From Sclerotinia nivalis (taxonomy: Eukaryota; Ascomycota; Leotiomycetes; Helotiales; Sclerotiniaceae): a stretch of 64,000 bases of DNA. Of the stretch, positions 32,324 to 45,191 are shown one piece after another; the stretch's first letter is position 1; the number at the start of each line of letters is the position of its first letter. The notes beneath the pieces were generated by a model. It saw only the letters and a list, made by a program, of their open reading frames with translations, ran no database searches and was not told the DNA's origin. The stretch covers positions 992,001 through 1,056,000 of the forward strand of contig JAPEIS010000001.1 of the NCBI GenBank assembly GCA_029531795.1. The letters are read 5' to 3'. The position numbers and the translations under genes were made by a program.

Positions 32324-32393
32324 GCCTCAACAGGTATGCCTCAACAGCTATGCCTCAACAGCTATGCCTCAACAGCTATGCCTCAACAGGTAT
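32324..32393 (+). repeat. 14-bp tandem minisatellite (five units)
   Basis: Five contiguous units GCCTCAACAGSTAT run from 32324 to 32393, the first and last with G and the middle three with C at the variable site. The repeat is nearly perfect, suggesting recent expansion. It lies about 1.6 kb upstream of the kinase start codon. Confidence 0.9.
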
Positions 32394-33081
32394 GCATGCA
32401 AATGTAGTACTCGGCGACATCTACACGTTTTTTTTTTTTTTCTTTTTTGAAATCTGTTGCCCAAGTAAGGTGGGAGACGTATATTTTAATTATCATGTCA
32501 CGAGCCTTTGATAATAATAATGAGGCTGTGATTGTACCACAAAGATTCGATAAACGATTTTCCCTCCTTGTGTTCATTCAAGATTCATCCCTTCATCATC
32601 CCTTCTTTACCAACACACTGGATCCTCTCCCTCGCATCACTCGAACAGCGAAACCAATTTTAAAACCTTCTCAATAATTTGGGGATAAACCTGGAGAGAG
32701 CACTCATTGATTCTGCTACATCATACATTTTCTAATCATGAAAAAAAATCTAATTCCACATCCAACAAAAGGGAAAAAGAGAAACTTTTAACCCTTGATA
32801 TATCAACCAAAATTGTGATCACAAACCACAGAATTGAAACGTTTCAGATTCAGATTATCGATCAGCGAGTAGATCTCCGCGCCTGATCTCTTCTTTTTCC
32901 GCTAAACGAGACAAGATTTACCATTGAAAAGGCCCTCCCTCCGTAATAGAAATCTGGCATTGATATTGGGAAAGGATCTTCTGCATTAAATTAATTCCCA
33001 TTGCCTGAACAACTCTCAAGCACCACGCCTGAAAAGTTTGAGAGAGAACTTAAATACCGGATCCATTACCGCTAATTTATC

Positions 33082-33116
<35 letters not shown>

Positions 33117-35378
33117 TTGTACTACGAACCGTACTTGTACTGGCGTTAACCAGCGTTGTCACTAACCTAACCCCTATCAACCAATGCGGAGGCTGTGTAC
33201 AACTTTACATTATTCAGCTAAACTTTTCATCCTCCCATCAAATAACTAACTTCCAAATACGGAAAACCCGAATTCTCCAAACACGAGCCAACAAAGCAAA
33301 AGCGACAACACCAAAGAGCCGCTTAACTTTGACTCAAAACCCATCAAAGCAATCCTGTTTACAACACCCCTTTTTCTTTCCTTATGACGAGCTGTCTGAT
33401 CTATCATCTAATCTCTTTAGAAGATATCAATATATAGCATAGCACATATCGAATTCCTCTACAAAGAAAGTCTTTCTTCTACCTTCAAAATCATTTCTTT
33501 CAACAACGCTCAAATATCCAAAATCCAAAATTCAAACCAACAAAATACGAAACACTAAACACCAAACACTAACCAAAGCAACCCAAAAGAAAAAAGAAAA
33601 AAAACTTCAGGGTCCTAAAAAAACCTTAATCCAGTGGACTCTAGATTATTAGCCACATTCAAAATAAATTACCGGCAATAGGTATCTACTCCGTATTACC
33701 TACCTAGGTACTTATCAATAACGTTTGCCACATACATTTAATGATTTACCAGAACAACAAGCATGACCATTTAAACTTTTCCTCGTACAGAGTACGGAGT
33801 ACCATATCAAGTAAGTGTCTATACTAGGTACCTAAGGAACGGACGGAACATAAACAAGAGATCCGACCGATTCGTCGGTGGGAATTATTTGTGGAGTTAC
33901 TACTAGGTAGGTCTTAGGTCTTAGATACCTACCTATCAAATAGTACCGTGCGATGGGAATACTCCATCTGTATTTTGTACTACTTTGTACTACTCTACTT
34001 TGTAGCGATCTACTGGTGCCGTGGCTCCTGCCGTTCTTCTGTTTTGACGGTCACTAGTATTACTAGTTGTATATCCGTGTACTCCGTATGGGAATTGGGA
34101 ATTGAGGGACGGAATATACGGAGGTGTACGGAGGTAGGTATACTTTACCTGTCATGATCGATATATTAACCTTATATACATTCCTCTGTATCGAGGGATC
34201 ATCTCCCCTTTTCTCTTTATATCAATCTTTCATCCCATCCCATCCCCTACCATCCATCTCACCAGGTCTCCCTCCATACCATAAACGAATCCTCCCAACG
34301 AGTCCTCATCACAACCAACCCTCTTCCTTCCCTCCATCTATATCTCCCTCCATCTATAGCTCCCTCCATATACACGTCCTCCCATAAAAAAACAAAAGCC
34401 TTCAACTCATCCATCCCTCCACCCCTTCAACATATCTACCCAATAGCTAACTAATCTCTACATCTATCTATATAAATCAAACAAACCCATACTCGTATAC
34501 ATCCTTATAAATATATATGTATATAAAAAATATAAAAATATAAAATAAAGATATAAAGCTAAAAATCTACAGAGTATCAGTACGTACTCGGCACTAGTTA
34601 AAGATACTAAGAATCAACAAATTCATTCATCAAGCAGTAGAATCAGACTCGTTCATTGTATTTCTTATATTCTAGCATCAGAATACAATCATCAGAATAC
34701 AATAAACACAATACAATAAACACAATAAGTAAACAGTAGTATCTAAGATTACAAACCCATCCAAATATCCAAATATCCCCAAGCTCTCAATTTCGAAATT
34801 AATCAATTATTTAAATTTCATATTCCTACATACCTACATACCCATACAGCACATCTCCACAGCACATCTCCACAGCATATCCCCATACACCTATCTAGCC
34901 ACACAGTCCCCCATCCAGCTTTGCAATATCATCTCAATCCATATCAATCCATCCAGTCCCTTCAGCCCAGTCCAGTCCAGCCAAACAAAGTAAAGCAGCC
35001 AGCCACCAGCCACCATAAATCACCTGCAGTCAAACAACACATGTGGTATATCCCTTCTCTCCGAGCTTTACAACGTATCATCTCAATAATTAACTAATAA
35101 TCAACCTCTCCTTCATTCCCGCCTATCCTCCCTGCGCATACTTCCTCTTCCCACACCTCAAACCTCAACATCATCAAAACAAATCTTCCAAAGGGCCACC
35201 GAAAACATAAAAGAGATCTTTAAAACCCCAAAAACAAAATATGCCAGTGGTATCTCTCAGTGGGAAAAAAAAACGCCATCCATATTAGCCCACCTCCCCT
35301 CATTAAGACTCATAATTACTTCCCATCATGCATTTAGACCCTTGTTTTGCTCCCCACCGAAAAATGACCAATTCTCCT

Positions 35379-38300
35379 CTACCTTCTCGGCAAATTATTC
35401 GCTCCAAATCTTGGGCCACCTCCACTCGCCAAACTCTGTCTCACAATCATTTCCGCCGCTGCAGCGGCTGCCAATCTTTCCTTCTGTCTACTCCTATCCC
35501 TCAAATAAGCAGTTGCCTCCGGTCTCATCCTCAAAATCCTCAAGATCATGTCATCGCTTGGATCTGCTTGTGCCTGTTTCCTCTTTTCTTCCTTTGCCTT
35601 TTTCATCGTTCCCAAATTTCGACTTAACATGATACTCTTACTTCTGCGCATTGAAGTCGAGCCCATGAGGCCTCCAAAGGAAGCGCCGAGAGTAGCAGGT
35701 GCCGAGAGACGATTGCGTTGTTGTTGGGCACGTTGAGCGGTCGCGGTGGCCATTCTTTCAGAGGTACGGATGAGGTTGTCGGTGGTATCGAAGTAGAAGA
35801 AATTGAGTGAGGCGAGTTCGTGGTATTTAGGGGATTTAAGAACGTCGGCCGGTACTCCCATTGCTTCGCCAGTTTCCTCATCTCGAGCATGAAAAAATTC
35901 GAATAGAAGCTCAAGCCATTTAAAAACAATGTCCATTTCTTGCTGCGTGAGGGGTCTTTGAGTAGATGGCTTATCTGAAAGAGGCGGAACTAAAAGACTC
36001 TCGAGGGCGAGGAGAACTTCCTTCCACAATCGAGTCATGACCATAATCATGGATGCATCCGTTAAACTCTGCTTCATGATAGCGAAATTTTCATCAAAGT
36101 AATTGAATAGAGGCTTTAAAGCGTTTTCAACGTCTTGGGGAGTTGAGGTTGGGGCTACCGATTGTCGGTTCTTCCAGAGGCTAGTTACTGATGCAACTGA
36201 AATGCCTCGAGAGAGTAAGCCTCTTAGAGCTTCTTGTGAAAGAGAACTGTTGATATATTGTGACAGCTAGAATTGTTAGCTTGTGTTCTTGAGTTACAAT
36301 TTTTTTTATAAACATACCTTATCAGTGATCTTGCGCGTCATATCCCGTTCTGTTCTTTTGAGCAAGCGAAATGCCTTACCAAAATAGAACTGAATATCAT
36401 CACGTTCTCCCTCCATACTGACACGCAACAGTAATCTACCTTGGGTATCGAGGTTGAGCCAGTACTCACGAGGCATATAATCGCTGAAGTGAGATGGATC
36501 CAACTTCAAAGAAGTCCTCCCAACATAATCATGATCACCAAATGTGTCCCAATCCCAGACGGTCGCAATGATGTTCAATGGACCTTGCACTGTGATATCC
36601 ACTGACTCATCCCAACGAGGATTGAGATTTCTCATTACAACCCGCGTCTTGGCTAAACGCTTTTGATATTCATCACCGAGAACGACATAAGGATCGCTAG
36701 TGCCATTAGGGTCACAAGCCTTAAGATCCTCGCCTTCTACTATCTTGATGGTGAACACGTATTTTGCAGTTCTTCTCTTTTTCTCTACCGGTGGTGCGTT
36801 CTTAGCAAGAAGATCCGCACAGGCATCGACATTTATTGTCTTCTCAAGCGCATCAAGTTGCTGCACAGCATACTCAATGTTGTTGAGCTTAACAAAAGAC
36901 TGTGGTTTCATTAGACGCATCCTATTACTCTTGCATGAAAGGGACTTACTTCGGGATAGAATTGGAAAGGTTCTATCTTTTCCTTATTGTTCCAAGCCTC
37001 CTTGGCAAGTTGCATCCACCTTTCCTGTTTCGACTGTGTTGCCGCCGCTTCTTGTGCGGGAGACAACCTGTCCATCTCTTTTGAGAATTTCTGCTCGATG
37101 ACTTCGCAATATCTGGCAAGTCCAATGCCAAAAGATTTCGACAGAGCCGTCATAAATTTAGCGTGCTGAATCGTATCGGCCCAGTTAAGTTGAAAAATCT
37201 GATCAGCCATCTGATTGAAGAGACGGAATATATCAATGATAGACACACTGTGACGTTCATCATCTGATGGGATTTGGTCAGGATTATCCGAGCGAACTTG
37301 AAATTGGTCTTGTTTGATAGCCTGATCAACAAGATCTACCGTTTTTGCATCGGCACTGCGAATCCATCGCCAAACAAAATCAGCAAGCAAATCTTCTATA
37401 TTGAAGGCGAAGGATCTACTTGGTAGAACCTTGTGATGGATGCTGCGGATCTCTACAAGTTCCTTATAGAGATCAAACCCGTCCTGTAGAGGAACTTCGC
37501 TTTCATTGATATGTGCTACGTGTAGAATTCTCTTAATCAAATCATTGGCATCATCCTCGAAGCTAGGAAACATCGTCTCGACAAGGATTGTTAAAGGGTT
37601 AACGCCCATTATTTCAGGGTTCTTTCGATATCTCTTCTGAATCCGCTCACATAACTTTACTACGGATTTCCCGAGCTGAACAACGTGGAAAAATTCCCAT
37701 TCCTCCTGATTTTGAGGAACTTCTGCTTCAAGGTATTCCCTATACACATCTGCAGCTTTAGATTTAAGACCTTCAGCCAACTGTTCAACATAAGCATCGT
37801 AGCCGCCAGGGCTAGTTGAGAACAAAGGATCGTTTTTGATATGGGTTTCTAAGATAAGTAAAACTGGGCCAGGGGAAGGCGGCTTAGCCTCATAACAATG
37901 TTGTAGGAGATCATATAGATCACGGAGAAGTGCATCATGCAAGTTTGTCAGAGTTTGACGGTACAAAGCAAAATCATGGATCGTCCAGTCGTTTTGATCG
38001 AAAGAGGATAGACTTGCAGAATGTGTGTGCGTATGTGTACGCTTGGTTTCTGAAGGTGGGGGATTTTTGATAAACTCGAAGGCACTATCAAGCCCATCAA
38101 GTCCAATTTCCTGATCCAGAAATTTTTGGCTTGCGACATCCAAGAACAGAACAAGTCTTGAAAATTGTGGAATTCTCCAGCGAACACATAATTCCGTCAA
38201 CAACTCTAGAGACTGTTTGCTGAGGGGCTGATTCTCAGCCCCGTCAGCTTGAGCGTGGATCTGATCATAGGTCATGGCATAAGTTAGGATTGTTCGATAG

Positions 38301-39583
38301 TACGCCCGTGTATCTGGCGGTATAAATGTATATGTGGATTCTTCGAGAAATATCTTGGAGGGCTCATCGTCCTCCAGGGAAAACGAAGACATATCCGCGG
38401 GTTGATCAAAATTATAGGCTGAGGTTCCATCAATCGGACTTGTGATGGCTATAGACTTGGCTAAGTCTGCATATGCTTGATCATCGGCACCCAAAGAGGA
38501 CACGGAAAGTGGTGGGAGAGGTGGAAGACCCCTATTCTTGCCAGTGGAAGCTTTGACTAGATCCGGCCTAATTTGAAGTATCTCGGAAATCATCGCCGAA
38601 AGTTCTGGTATTTCTGCCCGCTTCCATGCTTGATATCCTTCATCAACATCAAAATCTTCGCTTCGAAGAGTCCGTTTAGTGTTCGCATTCAGGCAATGCT
38701 GGTAGGATTTTAAATCAGTGAGCGCTGCAGATTCCGTCCAGATATTCTTGTTCAAGTCAATGTCTGTTTGGACCTCCGAATTGCTCATACCAAATATTTT
38801 TCCAACAACTTGTGCCATGGGCATTTCTTTGACATCGTAGCTCACCGGTGCAGTCACTTCAATCGAATGCCCACCACCTGGAGCAGTAGAAGAGTTGACA
38901 TATAGATCTTGGGAATTCGTCAATAACTTATTCTCCAAGGTCGTCAGACGACTCATCAGCTCGGGTCGATCTTTGTCTTTGTCAAGGTCCTTCAGAGTTG
39001 CAGTAATCAATCTCACGAACAGTGCCACATGGCGATCCACGAGGATTTTCCACGATTCGTCATCCGCTGCCTTGCCTTTTTGTAAGGATTTAGTGGTATT
39101 TGAATAGAATATCAAAACCAAATCTTCGACACGTCTCTCTTTATCCATACGCTTTCGAAAGCCTGGTTCGGTGAGAGCTGTGTACGCCTCTGCGAAGGTT
39201 CTTTTGACGATCGGTTCTTTGTACTCTGGTCGTCTCTCAGTTCCCGTCAATACTCCCTGCAACCGCTTCTCTAACTGCGACATAAAGCCATGGGGAAATT
39301 TGGTTTTTGTATCCTTCAAAAGAGAGAAATCCTGCATTAACTCTCCTATCATAACACTCTTCCTTGAAACCATCTTCCTCTCTGCGGGGACATATTGCTT
39401 CGTCTTTCGTCGAGGCTGAAGGAGGTGGTGCAGGTATGCAACTCTGAGGGCGAATGTATATGCATCGGTATAACTAACAGCTTTCGGTCGTGATCGAGAA
39501 CTATTTCGAGAGATAGACATGCGCTCGTCATTTGCGAGACTGTTCACTCGACGGTTGGGCCGAGTTCGAGAGGCGGATGACAT
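35379..39583 (-). CDS. Munc13-like protein with MUN (MHD1/MHD2) regions and a C2 domain
   Basis: Exons on the minus strand are 39583-36950, 36899-36318 and 36266-35379 (introns 50 and 51 bp, all phase 0), giving 1367 aa. The start is MSSASRTRPNRRVNSLANDE. The first 880 residues form the helical MHD1/MUN-type region of fungal UNC-13 proteins. A C2 domain spans about residues 922-1035 (YVFTIKIVEGEDLKACDPNG, then VWDWDTFGDHDYVG). All five calcium-ligand Asp positions are present (941, 947, 994, 996, 1002), so calcium-dependent lipid binding is likely. An MHD2-like helical region follows in exon 3, with a basic C-terminal tail ending RFGANNLPRR. Munc13 and S. pombe Ync13 proteins prime vesicles for SNARE-dependent fusion at the plasma membrane, so a role in tip secretion is expected by family. 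Confidence 0.9.
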
Positions 39584-41179
39584 TTTGTCTTCCCGTAAAA
39601 CACTTATGGGGCAGATCAAAAGAGGAGAGAGAGAGGGGAGGATGTTGCCAAGTCGTAGTTCAAAGCTTCTGGGAAACCAGATTTATCTTTTTGGAATATG
39701 CGATTTCAGATTGTGATGCCCTCTGACTTTGTGTGATGGCTGTAAGAGCATTAATATATCTTGACAATGAAATGCGATAGTAAATTTAAACATGCAGGGA
39801 ACGAATGAGGTAATGAGGTAATAAGGTAATGAGATAACTTTTTTTTTTTGTAGATGTCAAGGAGAGGCGTAAGGAAGGGTAACGGTAGGTCAAATGCCAG
39901 CCTCATGAAAATGGGGGAGGATTGAGATTGGGAGAGTACCTTAAGTTGGAGCCACTAATCTATTTTTTCAGGGGGTCAGATGGTCTGTTAAAGTGGCTTG
40001 AATGCTTAATCTGAGGGACCAAGTTCCAAGGTTGTTTCTCTATAAAATGGTGTGTGTGTGCATTGATTGATTGATTGATTGATTGTATGCTCAAAATGAA
40101 CTCTGATCCTTTTTTTACTCTTTTACTCTGTAGCAGTAAAAGTATGGGTAGGAGGTTATTATGTATCAAAGAAGCTTAATAGTAGAAGGGGAAGTGAATT
40201 TATTCAATATTCATGCGAGGTAAGGTACGTACGGGAAAGGTAAGGAGAAGGAAGTGAAGTCACGAAAGGGATCATTTGTCTTAGTATTAATTAAATGAAG
40301 AAGGTTGATTGATTCATGATCGGATGTTGTTTGTTTATTCAATTTCCCAAACACAGCTGCACTCCATACCGGTATATACCTTCATATCATCATCCTATCA
40401 TCTTGTCTATCCAACTATATCCTTAAACTTCCTACAAGAGCCTTCTTTACCTGTCTAAAATTTATAACCCAGTTTGAAGTGTGAAGTATGCTTTAGTCCA
40501 ATCACATATATATTAATGTATGACAGGATAAGGATAACTCTGCTGTGGATATGTGAATATGGAATATGGAATAATATCATCATCATAAGTACCTGCTGTT
40601 CTTGTGGATAAAGTGACGATGGAGGCATCTTTTTTCCAATGCATGGGCACTAATTGTTTAGAGATCCACAGCCTAAGAACGCTCTGTCGGGAACTGTGAG
40701 TGAGCCTATTTATTGCCTACTGATGCCTGAAAAAAAGAAAAAGAAAAGGTACCCGGGTTGGCTCGTAAGGTCATCGGTATATTTGTAGTGGCATTAAATT
40801 GATTGGATTATTATTGGACGCTATCAACTACCTAGCCATCATTAAGTTCCACGCCGCAATTGGTTGATAGGTCTTACCCAATTGACCCCATTCATTCATC
40901 ATTCATCACTATTCATCACTATTCATTCATTCATTCATTCATTGTATTGATCCATCAACTTCAACCACCTCAAAATAATGCCATAAAGCATTATATTGAT
41001 TCTGGAACCAAAATTATCCGTGAATAATATTGGAATGATCGCAGATAATTTTATTACTATATGATCAGTTTATATATCATCAAGTATGCTGGTTGCTCAT
41101 ACAGAGGAAAGTAGTACTGCCACCACCGTGATCGATTCCATATACAACCCACATCCTCCGATTTCAACACCGCATCACA
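39584..41179. other. Divergent promoter region between the Munc13-like and F-box genes
   Basis: Bidirectional spacer. It contains a TG run and an ATTG tetranucleotide repeat at about 40,050-40,085, T-rich runs near 39,840 and 40,110, and an ATTC/CATT repeat near 40,905-40,945. No gene is supported. Confidence 0.6.
40062..40085. repeat. ATTG tetranucleotide microsatellite
   Basis: Six copies of ATTG follow a short TG run in the spacer upstream of the Munc13-like gene. Confidence 0.85.
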
Positions 41180-44100
41180 ATGACAGCCCACGTTCCTCCT
41201 CTCGATCCGCAGCTCGATGATATTGTATCACATTCCGAAGAACTGTCCCTTTTATGTCCAAAAACTTCTGCCGCTGCACAGGCATCTGATAATTTCATGT
41301 TACTTGATCGTGCTTCCGGTGGTGCAATGGCTACACCAACATCAACCTCCGGAAAGGCTGACGAGGCTGGGATCGATGCGAGGACCAAAATTTCCAGTTT
41401 ATTAAAGGATAAAGAACAAGAATGGACCGCTGTAGTGGAAAAAAGGAATGGTCCTTTGCGATTGTTAGATTTACCTATGGATGTTCTGAAAGAAATTGTG
41501 AAGGAGGTAGACTATCCACCTTTCAGCCTCCTCGTCCAAAGCTGATGGGATATTTAGGTTACTCATACGAACGACTTGACATCACTCGCCCTCACCCATT
41601 CTGCCTTGCACAACCTAGCAATACCTTATATATATTCGCGGTTTGATATCGTTTGGCCCGATGCACACGCTACGTCTGACCCGAGGACCGGAGTCGATGC
41701 GCTTACTTATGGACTTTCTACTCTCTGTATGGGCAACGCATTCACGAATTCAAATCCATCACAATCTTTCGTTTGCAAGCATTGCGGAACAGATAATTCT
41801 ACAACCTGCAGCCATGAGGTCAAACCAGAGCCCTTTAGTGCCCCCAGACGTATGGGGAATGAATATCCACAGTTTACTAGAAAGTTCTCACTTGGGAATG
41901 GACCTACCGACTGGGTACAGGAATATCTTATAACAAAGGAGAGTGGAAAGATGTTGGGTACTCTTGTTGCGCTGGCCGTGGCCAGGATGATAAATCTGGA
42001 AACTTTTGTCTGGGATATGCCCACAGGGGTGTTGAGGGATGTTTGGCTTGCCCTATCCTCCTTACAGTACAAGAATCCAAAACAAGAATGCCGACTAGAA
42101 CGTGTTTGGGTCAGGTGGCATGATAATGCGGAAGCTATTCACATGTCCTCAACACAAAGCCCAAGCTCGCCGGCCATTACTACGAACCAAATGTTAGCTG
42201 GCACGACAATGACCTCCATAGGATGGGTAGTGCCATCCGGTTCTTCAACAAGTTCAACAGCTCCTACACAGACCATGGCGTATTCACAAGGTCGTGTGGA
42301 ATATCCTACACTCAGCGTACTTCCACCATTGCAAAGTTTGTCTGTGTTGGACATTGATGAAATAGATTATCTAGACGAGATGAGTGTCTTGGTAGAGCGA
42401 TCGAAGGACAAACTTCGGGAACTTCGTGTTGGTATTTCTGCGAAAGCCATTCAACGCGATTTTGCTCTTCCATGGGACGGGCCTGAGCTCCAACAAGTTG
42501 ATCACGAAGCGAAGTGGCCTGGTGCAAGTAAGATTGGCGAGCGAAGATTGGGTGGAGTCTTAGGAATCATTCTGGGTCGTGTATTCGATGTTCGGAACAA
42601 ACGGAGAGTAAAAAATGAGAGAACGAAGGGTCCTAAATTGGGTTCTTTCATGGGAAATAGCCAGCCGTTGGCCCAGCAAAATGGCAACAACGCCGCAGAA
42701 ATAGTAGTTCCCGAAATCGCCGGAACTGATTTTATGGAGCCGGGCTGGAGTGATAAAGAAATTCCAGCAGCGTCAGGTGCAATTAACCCACCTGGAGTAG
42801 CATTCAATATCGAAGCAGCCTCTCTTCCAGATGATGTTGATCCTAGCCAGGAACAATCAGCATCGAGTACCCTCCTGACGCCTCACTCTGACATGGACTC
42901 ACTTACCGCGCTAATATCTGAACATCAACTTACCACGAATGATGATACTACAGTCCACGATATCTTACAACCACCCGTGCCTTCCGATATTCCTGCAGAA
43001 CCTCCTTTGCGACGTTCTCAATCATCGAATAAGAAGCAATCACATTTTTCCGAAGTTTCCCCCAGTGGCAGGGACAGACTCGACGGGAAACTACGCCTAC
43101 AAACATTGGAACTGGAACGAGTTCCTTTATCTGTGTATGTGTTGCATAGAGCCTTTGACTGGGCAGTTTTAACCAACTTGACTATTCTCGACTGTCCACA
43201 ACACGATAAACTTTGGTCCACACTTAGGAAACATTTTGCTCCTTCACCATTAGGCAACCATACTTCGACGAAACATAGTACTCAAATGTTATATCATCTG
43301 AATCTTAAAAAAGTCCATACCGATGCTGCGTCCCTTTCTCTCATTTCATTTCTGAAAGAAACATTAGCACCAAATACTTTAGAAATACTGTTTCTACAAG
43401 ATCGAAGACGAGCATCAAACTCGTCGGTTACAATTGTAAGTTTGACGTCATTGTAGATTTTTTAGTCGAGTGCTAATCAAACCATAGGAATCTATCTATA
43501 AAGGGCCACTTAAGAGACATCGTGCTAGTCTCAAAAAGCTATTATTGGACAGCTCCGAGAGGCCACCGCGGAATGTGAATAATTCAGTAGAGTCATCCTC
43601 GAAATGGAAAGCCTGGATGCCCAATCGTGATGTCCTGAATTTTATCACTAGTGGGCGTATGACCAATCTCCGCGAATTAAGTATTGCAATCGACTACAGA
43701 GACTGGGTAAGTCACCTGAAGATGGCCTATTAACATACATTCCAAGCATTCTTGAAATGCTGTCACTGAATTGTTGCAATGTCTAACAAAGTCTAGCATC
43801 ACTTTCTTCAACGCCTTCCTCAAGTGCCTCAGCTCCGCTCTCTCAGTATTCCTTTCATCGCCGATCACATCACACCTTTATTCGACCCTAAAGAACTCGC
43901 TCATCAAATTCTCGATGTCATTTTCCTCCGCCCTGAAGTAGAACTCTGCTACGTCGGTATCTCGCATAAATGTTTCGAAATCCTCGAAAACCGCCACCAT
44001 GAAGAACCCTTGCCTTTATCGCATGATCCTCACACATCAGCCGCGAACGGCGGTCCCGTAACCGACGATGAGGAGGACGATGAGGATGGGAGCGAAGATG

Positions 44101-44333
44101 ATGAAGTGGATGAAGAGGAAGATGACAATGGGACGGCTATTGCTCCGATTGATCCAGACGAAACAGAGGACGAGTTGTCGGATGGTGATGGAGATGATGG
44201 TGAGAGTGATGAAGATAGTTGGGATGGGGCGAGTGATTGTGATGGGAAGGGGAAAGTGAGGTTAAGGTTGAGGGAAATTTTATTTTACGATGATAAGGTT
44301 GCTATATTTAAAGCGAGGCACGGTAGACTTTGA
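41180..44333 (+). CDS. Large F-box protein with acidic C-terminal tail, four exons
   Basis: Exons are 41180-41506, 41558-43435, 43488-43706 and 43797-44333. All introns are GT...AG in phase 0 (51, 52 and 90 bp), giving 986 aa. The F-box lies at about residues 90-140 (LRLLDLPMDVLKEIVKEV, then THTNDLTSLALTHSALHNLA across intron 1). A zinc-ribbon-like CKHCGTDNSTTC lies at about residues 175-190. The rest contains leucine-rich stretches typical of fungal F-box/LRR proteins. The last 110 residues hold a long Asp/Glu-rich segment (DDEEDDEDGSEDDEVDEEED) followed by a basic end. The F-box would recruit Skp1 of the SCF ligase; the substrate is unknown. The start ATG at 41180 is well placed. Confidence 0.85.
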
Positions 44334-45191
44334 TGATATGGATGGATTGCGAGGAGTATGATTCAGTTACAAGGGGCATTTACAGGGGGAGAACGTAATG
44401 GTTGGGGATATGATAGGGCTTCGCATGGGGTTTCATGAGGCAAAAACGAAACGTTGATTAATCGATTTGATCTGGCCATGACATAAAATGGAGAAGCGGA
44501 AGCTTTATACGTATTTATCTTTTCTTTCTTTTTTTTTTGTACGGGGGGATCACTTCAAAGAACAAACTGCAATGGATTACAGAACGGGATGGATGCTTTT
44601 ACTAGGAGTATGTTGTGTACAGGGGCACAATGGTTGCATGGAAGGATGGCTAGCTAATTGCATTATGGTATACCGGACGGACGTATGAAGCGAGAAAATG
44701 GATGGGTGAATGAAATTTAATTTTGTGATTTTAGATGCTTTTTGCTTCAAGAAGCCAGCGAAGCCGGACGTTGAAATTCTACGGAATATCCATTGATGTT
44801 TTGATTTTTTATGTATATTTTGAAATTTGATTTATGATGTTCTTTTCGATTGCGATGGCCGGAGATATCTCTTGAAATCAGCCTTGGTTTTCTATCTTTG
44901 GTTTGAGTAGTGTTCGGGAGACGGTCCATAGTGTTGGCTGAATGCTCTTATCAAGAAATCGAGTACTTTATATACGCTCCTTGGTATTCTTATATTTAAT
45001 TCCTTCTCCTGTACATATTTCTCATCCCGTTCCAATATTCCCAAACTTCATAACAGCATTTACAATCACCGACTGATATACATTTTCCCCTCCACAATAC
45101 AATCCCAGTACATCAGCACCAAAAGACCAAAGACCAAAGACCGAAGACCGTAACCAAAAGCGAGAACCACAAAACAAACCATCAAATTATC
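44334..45191. other. Convergent 3' flanks of the F-box and nitrate-transporter genes
   Basis: 3' UTR and terminator sequence for both genes. A T-rich run lies near 44,525. No gene is supported. Confidence 0.55.

Larger units (their letters stand above)
30758..35378. other. 4.6-kb intergenic region: kinase promoter and Munc13-like 3' flank
   Basis: The region is upstream of the kinase and downstream of the Munc13-like gene, both on the minus strand. It holds a GA run at about 31,275-31,294, an ACCT/CTAA tetranucleotide tract at about 31,703-31,758, and a 14-bp minisatellite at 32,324-32,393. A CCATAAT repeat lies at about 33,081-33,116. Motifs of the TACGGAGTA and TACCTAGGTA type cluster at 33,685-34,140. 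C/T-rich stretches follow around 34,200-34,400. No supported gene is seen; a non-coding RNA or long 5' leader cannot be ruled out. Confidence 0.55.

Noticed and set aside
32324..32393. Regular 14-bp repeats suggesting a CRISPR-like or coding repeat
   Set aside because: No spacers, and open frames across it are short and low in complexity.
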